Assembly: GCF_023667495.1 (NCBI RefSeq)
Contig: NZ_JAMOZL010000009.1
Location: 1-64,000, forward strand
Source of the DNA: Dyadobacter sp. MSC1_007
GTDB taxonomy: Bacteria > Bacteroidota > Bacteroidia > Cytophagales > Spirosomataceae
Length of the DNA: 64,000 nucleotides
Reading direction: 5' to 3'
Shown one piece after another: positions 60,812 to 64,000 of the stretch; within the stretch, counting starts at the first letter, position 1, and every line of letters begins with the position of its first letter. The notes beneath the pieces were generated by a model. That model had not been told where the DNA came from. It did no database searches and saw nothing but the letters and a program-made list of their open reading frames with translations. The position numbers were made by a program, and so were the translations under genes.

Positions 60812-61882
60812 ATGGAGCAGACCGATTACGACTATCTCATTGTCGGCCAGGGCATAGGCGGCACTGCACTAGCCTGGCATCTGCACGATCTTGGCAAAAA
60901 AATCCTGATCATCGGCGATTCGTCCCTGCCATCTTCCTCGAAAGTCGCTGCGGGGATATTCAATCCGCTTACCGGAAAAAAGCTAGTTAAAACCTGGCTT
61001 GCCGACGATCTGTTTCCCTATGCGAAAACATTCTATACCAGCCTTGAACAAAGGCTAGATGCTCGTTTTGTGCATGAAGCGTCCATTTACCGGCCATTCA
61101 GATCGATCGAAGAGCAAAACAATTATCTGGCCCAAACAGCCGATCCCGGCATAGCGCCTTACATTTCCAGCAAGCCCAATCCGGCGAGAGAGCTGCATTA
61201 CGTACAGGCAGATTTTGGTGGTCTGGAAGTAGTGCAGTCGGGATGGATCGATTTGCCTTTATTGCTGGAAAAAAGCAGGGAGTATTTCAGTGATGCAGGC
61301 TTTTACCGGGAAGCGTTGTTTAACGTCGAGGATCTGATAGTCGGGCCCAATAGCGTTAGCTGGCAAGGAAGCACGTTTGGGATGGTGGTTTTTTCGCAGG
61401 GTTTTATGGCTTTGGAAAATCACTTCTTCAACTGGCTACCCTTCGCGCCGGTTAAGGGGCAAATCCTTGAAATTGCCACAGAAGACATTCTCAAACCGTA
61501 TATTATCAACCAGGGAATCTTTACGTTGCCGCTTTCTGAAAACAGGATGAAAGTAGGGGCCACCTACTCATGGGACCCGCTGGACTGGGAAGCTACGCAG
61601 GCGGCTACCGACGAGCTGGAAGCCAAACTGAAAGGGCTATTGAAAGTGCCCTACAAGCTCACCGGCGCCACTGCCGGAATCCGCCCGTCGGTCAAAGACA
61701 GGCGGCCGCTGATCGGCATTCATCCCGAGTTTGCCAATGTTGGCATTTTCAATGGGTTAGGAACGAAAGGTGTAACGCTTGCGCCGTTTTTTGCAGGCCA
61801 GTTTGCAGGGTATATAATCAATGGCAAAGAATTGAATCCGCTAGTTAATATTAAAAGGTATTTTTCGTTATATTTCCGTTGA
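60812..61882 (+). CDS. FAD-dependent oxidoreductase (DAO family)
   Basis: Flavoprotein of 356 residues from MEQTDYDYLIVGQGIGGTAL (ATG at 60812; an upstream start at 60797 would overlap cmk). The FAD-binding GxGxxG motif is near residues 12-20. AAGIFNPLTGKKLVKTW and GATAGIRPSVKDRRPLIGIH resemble the amino-acid-oxidase/ThiO group. It is probably cotranscribed with cmk. The substrate is unknown. Confidence 0.85.
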   Translation: MEQTDYDYLIVGQGIGGTALAWHLHDLGKKILIIGDSSLPSSSKVAAGIFNPLTGKKLVKTWLADDLFPYAKTFYTSLEQRLDARFVHEASIYRPFRSIEEQNNYLAQTADPGIAPYISSKPNPARELHYVQADFGGLEVVQSGWIDLPLLLEKSREYFSDAGFYREALFNVEDLIVGPNSVSWQGSTFGMVVFSQGFMALENHFFNWLPFAPVKGQILEIATEDILKPYIINQGIFTLPLSENRMKVGATYSWDPLDWEATQAATDELEAKLKGLLKVPYKLTGATAGIRPSVKDRRPLIGIHPEFANVGIFNGLGTKGVTLAPFFAGQFAGYIINGKELNPLVNIKRYFSLYFR

Positions 61883-61898
61883 AGTCAGCCTTAGCACT

Positions 61899-64000
61899 AT
61901 GAGCATAAGATATATATACAAATTAACCTTTTCGGTCGGTCTTTTAGCGGTTTTAGGATTATTCACCGAGTCATTAGCACAACGCTACCCTTCTCAGGAA
62001 GTTTTTGGTAAAAACCGGGTCCAGTATAAGAAGTTCAACTGGAAGATTTTCAAGACCACGAACTTTGAAATATACCATTATCAGGGTGGTACTGCATTGG
62101 CCAAGCTGACGGCGCAATATGCAGAAAGTGAATTCGATAAAATCACAGACATTTTGGGATGGACCCCCTACAGCAGGGTGAAAATTTTCCTGTATAATTC
62201 TCCGGCCGAGCTCGAACAGAGCAATATGGGCCTTTCTACGCTCGATAATCTCAGCGACCAGAAACTGGATCTTTCTCAGTCGAGGGTCGAGGTGGCCTAT
62301 ACGGGTGACCAGATCGGTTTCCGCAAAAAGCTGGTGAAGGACATCAGTCTGCTTTTTGTGTACGACATGCTATACGGCGGAAATATGAAGGAGGCGCTGC
62401 AAAGTTCACTGCTGCTTACTTTGCCCGAGTGGTTTATGTCGGGAACGGCGGCTTACATTGCAGAAGGCTGGTCGCCGGAGCTCAACGATTACATGCGGGA
62501 TTTTTTCAAAAACCGCAATGTCAGAAAGCCTACGCTGATGACAGGCAACGACGCAACGCTGATCGGGCATTCAATCTGGAATTATATTGCTGAAAGGTAT
62601 GGCAAGGACAAAATCTCGGACATTCTAAATCTTACCAGGATCATCCGCACAGAGCAAACCAGCATTACCAGCACATTAGGGGTACAATCTTATAACCGCT
62701 TTTTGCGCGACTGGCGTGCCTATTACCTGAATCAAACCAAAAACGCAGAACAGTTTTATACCGACCCAAGTCCGACCTGGAAATATAAGCTCAACGAATT
62801 CAGCGTTTCGGATGCCAGCGCGGTGATCAAAATATCTCCCGATAAGAAATTCACAGCGGTAAGCGAGATCAAAAACGGCCGCTACCGGGTGTATTTGTTT
62901 GATAGCGAAACCGGGTCGAAAAAAGTAGTGCGCCAGGGCAAGCTTGACTTCATTGGCGGCAGGATGAAAACGCAGCCACCGCTTTTGGGATGGTCCAGAA
63001 ATAACGTATTGACGATTCTCGCATCGGAAAACGATCGCAAGAACCTATACATGTATGAAAATCTGGGTACTAAAAAAATTAAGATCAAGCTGAAACGAAA
63101 CATCCGTGGTCTGGATCAGATCGTGGACATGGACGTTTCCCATGACGGAACGATGCTGGCAGTTAGTGCAGACAAAGGCGGCCAGAATGATCTTTTCCTG
63201 ATCAGCGTAGCAAGGGCATCCGCTTTACCTTTGACCAATGACCTTTATGACGACTTGTCGCCGCGCTTTATCCAGGGCTCATCGCGCAAGGTGGTATTCT
63301 CTTCCAACAGGCCGCTCGATTCGCTCGGGACCGGTGATAAGGGCAACTACAAATCCATCGCGCAGTCATATACCATATTCGAGCATGACGGCACCCCCAG
63401 GTCAGAGAATATCGTGAAACTGGTGCAGGGTGAAGGCAAGGCAAAAATAACACCGGTGTATGCCGACGCAGATAACCTTGTATATCTGTCAAATGGCAAG
63501 GGAGTTAATAATCTTTTCAAATACAACCGGGCTTCCCAAAGCACTTCGCAGCTGACCAACTACATTCAAAACATCCGGAATGCGGACGTTAATCTGAAAT
63601 CCGGTGGCGGGCTCGCTTATACTTATTTGAATGATGGCTACTACACGGCTGCGTTCAAAAATGGCTTCGACATCGATGCCTCTGTTAATACACCTTCATT
63701 GAGCGTTGCGGGGACAGGAACAACCGCCGGGCAGGGCGCAGCAACACCGGTCAAAGCCGATTCTGTGGCCAAGGCAGCCGCACAGGCAGCGCAGGCATCC
63801 AAGCTGGCATTAAAGGAAGGAGAAGTTGATACGGACAATTATCAATTTGACGAAGATGTTTTGAAAGCTTTCGAATCCAAGCGGACCCGCGGAAGTTTCC
63901 CCACGTCTCCAGGCGCACTTACCAGGACGAAGGCAACCCGTGAGAATATCGCGATCAAAGGGCCCTATCCATATAAGGGATTATTTATTACCAACGACGC
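61899..64000 (+). CDS. TolB-like beta-propeller protein with peptidase-MA-like N-terminus (5' part)
   Basis: The frame is open from ATG 61899 through the end of the window (about 700 codons), so the gene is cut. The N-terminus (MSIRYIYKLTFSVGLLAVLG to LAQRYPS) is a signal peptide. Residues about 45-270 resemble a peptidase-MA-type domain, ending with TLPEWFMSGTAAYIAEGWSP, but no HExxH zinc motif is seen. From about residue 300 WD40/PD40-like propeller repeats follow (SPDKKFTAVSEIKNGRYRVY, DMDVSHDGTMLAVSADKGGQ). Function is unknown; a periplasmic or surface envelope role is likely. Confidence 0.75.
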   Translation, partial: MSIRYIYKLTFSVGLLAVLGLFTESLAQRYPSQEVFGKNRVQYKKFNWKIFKTTNFEIYHYQGGTALAKLTAQYAESEFDKITDILGWTPYSRVKIFLYNSPAELEQSNMGLSTLDNLSDQKLDLSQSRVEVAYTGDQIGFRKKLVKDISLLFVYDMLYGGNMKEALQSSLLLTLPEWFMSGTAAYIAEGWSPELNDYMRDFFKNRNVRKPTLMTGNDATLIGHSIWNYIAERYGKDKISDILNLTRIIRTEQTSITSTLGVQSYNRFLRDWRAYYLNQTKNAEQFYTDPSPTWKYKLNEFSVSDASAVIKISPDKKFTAVSEIKNGRYRVYLFDSETGSKKVVRQGKLDFIGGRMKTQPPLLGWSRNNVLTILASENDRKNLYMYENLGTKKIKIKLKRNIRGLDQIVDMDVSHDGTMLAVSADKGGQNDLFLISVARASALPLTNDLYDDLSPRFIQGSSRKVVFSSNRPLDSLGTGDKGNYKSIAQSYTIFEHDGTPRSENIVKLVQGEGKAKITPVYADADNLVYLSNGKGVNNLFKYNRASQSTSQLTNYIQNIRNADVNLKSGGGLAYTYLNDGYYTAAFKNGFDIDASVNTPSLSVAGTGTTAGQGAATPVKADSVAKAAAQAAQASKLALKEGEVDTDNYQFDEDVLKAFESKRTRGSFPTSPGALTRTKATRENIAIKGPYPYKGLFITND

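Noticed and set aside
1..64000. Search for tRNA, rRNA, integrase, transposase, phage or toxin-antitoxin genes
   Set aside because: None could be supported; the window looks like stable chromosomal metabolic DNA apart from the small intergenic repeats.

Overview
The window looks like chromosomal DNA of a Bacteroidota bacterium of the Cytophagales, probably a Dyadobacter or Spirosoma relative. This rests on a SusC/SusD pair, a type IX secretion C-terminal sorting domain, a Bacteroidota-type ECF sigma factor, promoter motifs of the TTTG / TAnnTTTG kind, a FucP-type sugar permease, and a Tat-exported gluconate dehydrogenase subunit 3 paired with a GMC oxidoreductase. The genus is inferred from protein style only. 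No rRNA, tRNA, CRISPR array, prophage or intact insertion sequence is visible.

Layout. (1) 1-9.4 kb, minus strand: a myo-inositol catabolic operon read iolB, iolC, mmsA/iolA, iolG, sodium:solute symporter, iolJ-type aldolase, iolD. No iolE is present in the window. A LacI-type regulator (9436-10467) diverges from it. (2) 10.7-17.5 kb: an AraC regulator with an aldo/keto reductase, then a SusD/SusC outer-membrane uptake pair whose upstream region carries two copies of the CAAACGTTTG operator that also lies between iolB and the LacI gene. The inositol operon and the SusCD pair therefore look like one regulon. (3) 18-23 kb: ybbP/ybbA-like ABC transporter divergent from a tesA-like lipase, then two stress/envelope small proteins. 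(4) 23.2-30.4 kb: esterase, CE15-like glucuronoyl esterase, FucP-like permease, ROK kinase, DUF1624-type acyltransferase and an esterase/SMP-30 fusion, a set suited to plant-polysaccharide breakdown. (5) 30.4-47.4 kb: truncated haemoglobin, glycoside-hydrolase-like protein, outer-membrane barrel, MFS permease with divergent DeoR regulator, GMC dehydrogenase with Tat subunit, aldo/keto reductase, orphan response regulator, T9SS cargo protein, small hypotheticals, YfbU family protein, rarA and an orphan ECF sigma factor. (6) 47.6-59.4 kb: adenine deaminase overlapping an AraC regulator, divergent from a run that matches the non-phosphorylating L-fucose (or L-rhamnose) route: UxaA-family dehydratase, SDR, FAH-family hydrolase, lactonase-type amidohydrolase, RhaM mutarotase, a degenerate EEP nuclease, and LutA/LutB/LutC, which would oxidise the lactate produced. 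(7) 59.4-64 kb: GNAT acetyltransferase, cytidylate kinase, FAD oxidoreductase and the 5' part of a large TolB-like propeller protein.

The most unusual structure is not a gene. At least five intergenic regions carry tandem arrays with a strict 7-bp period but different unit sequences. Each array starts at or within about 45 bp after a stop codon. At two loci (2999-3185 and 52951-53099) two arrays in inverted orientation bracket a promoter-like element sharing TTTGAC and CAATATTTG. A second repeat family is a 20-bp palindrome followed by TTAG or TTAGTGAT, resembling REP elements (5892, 52054, 52135).
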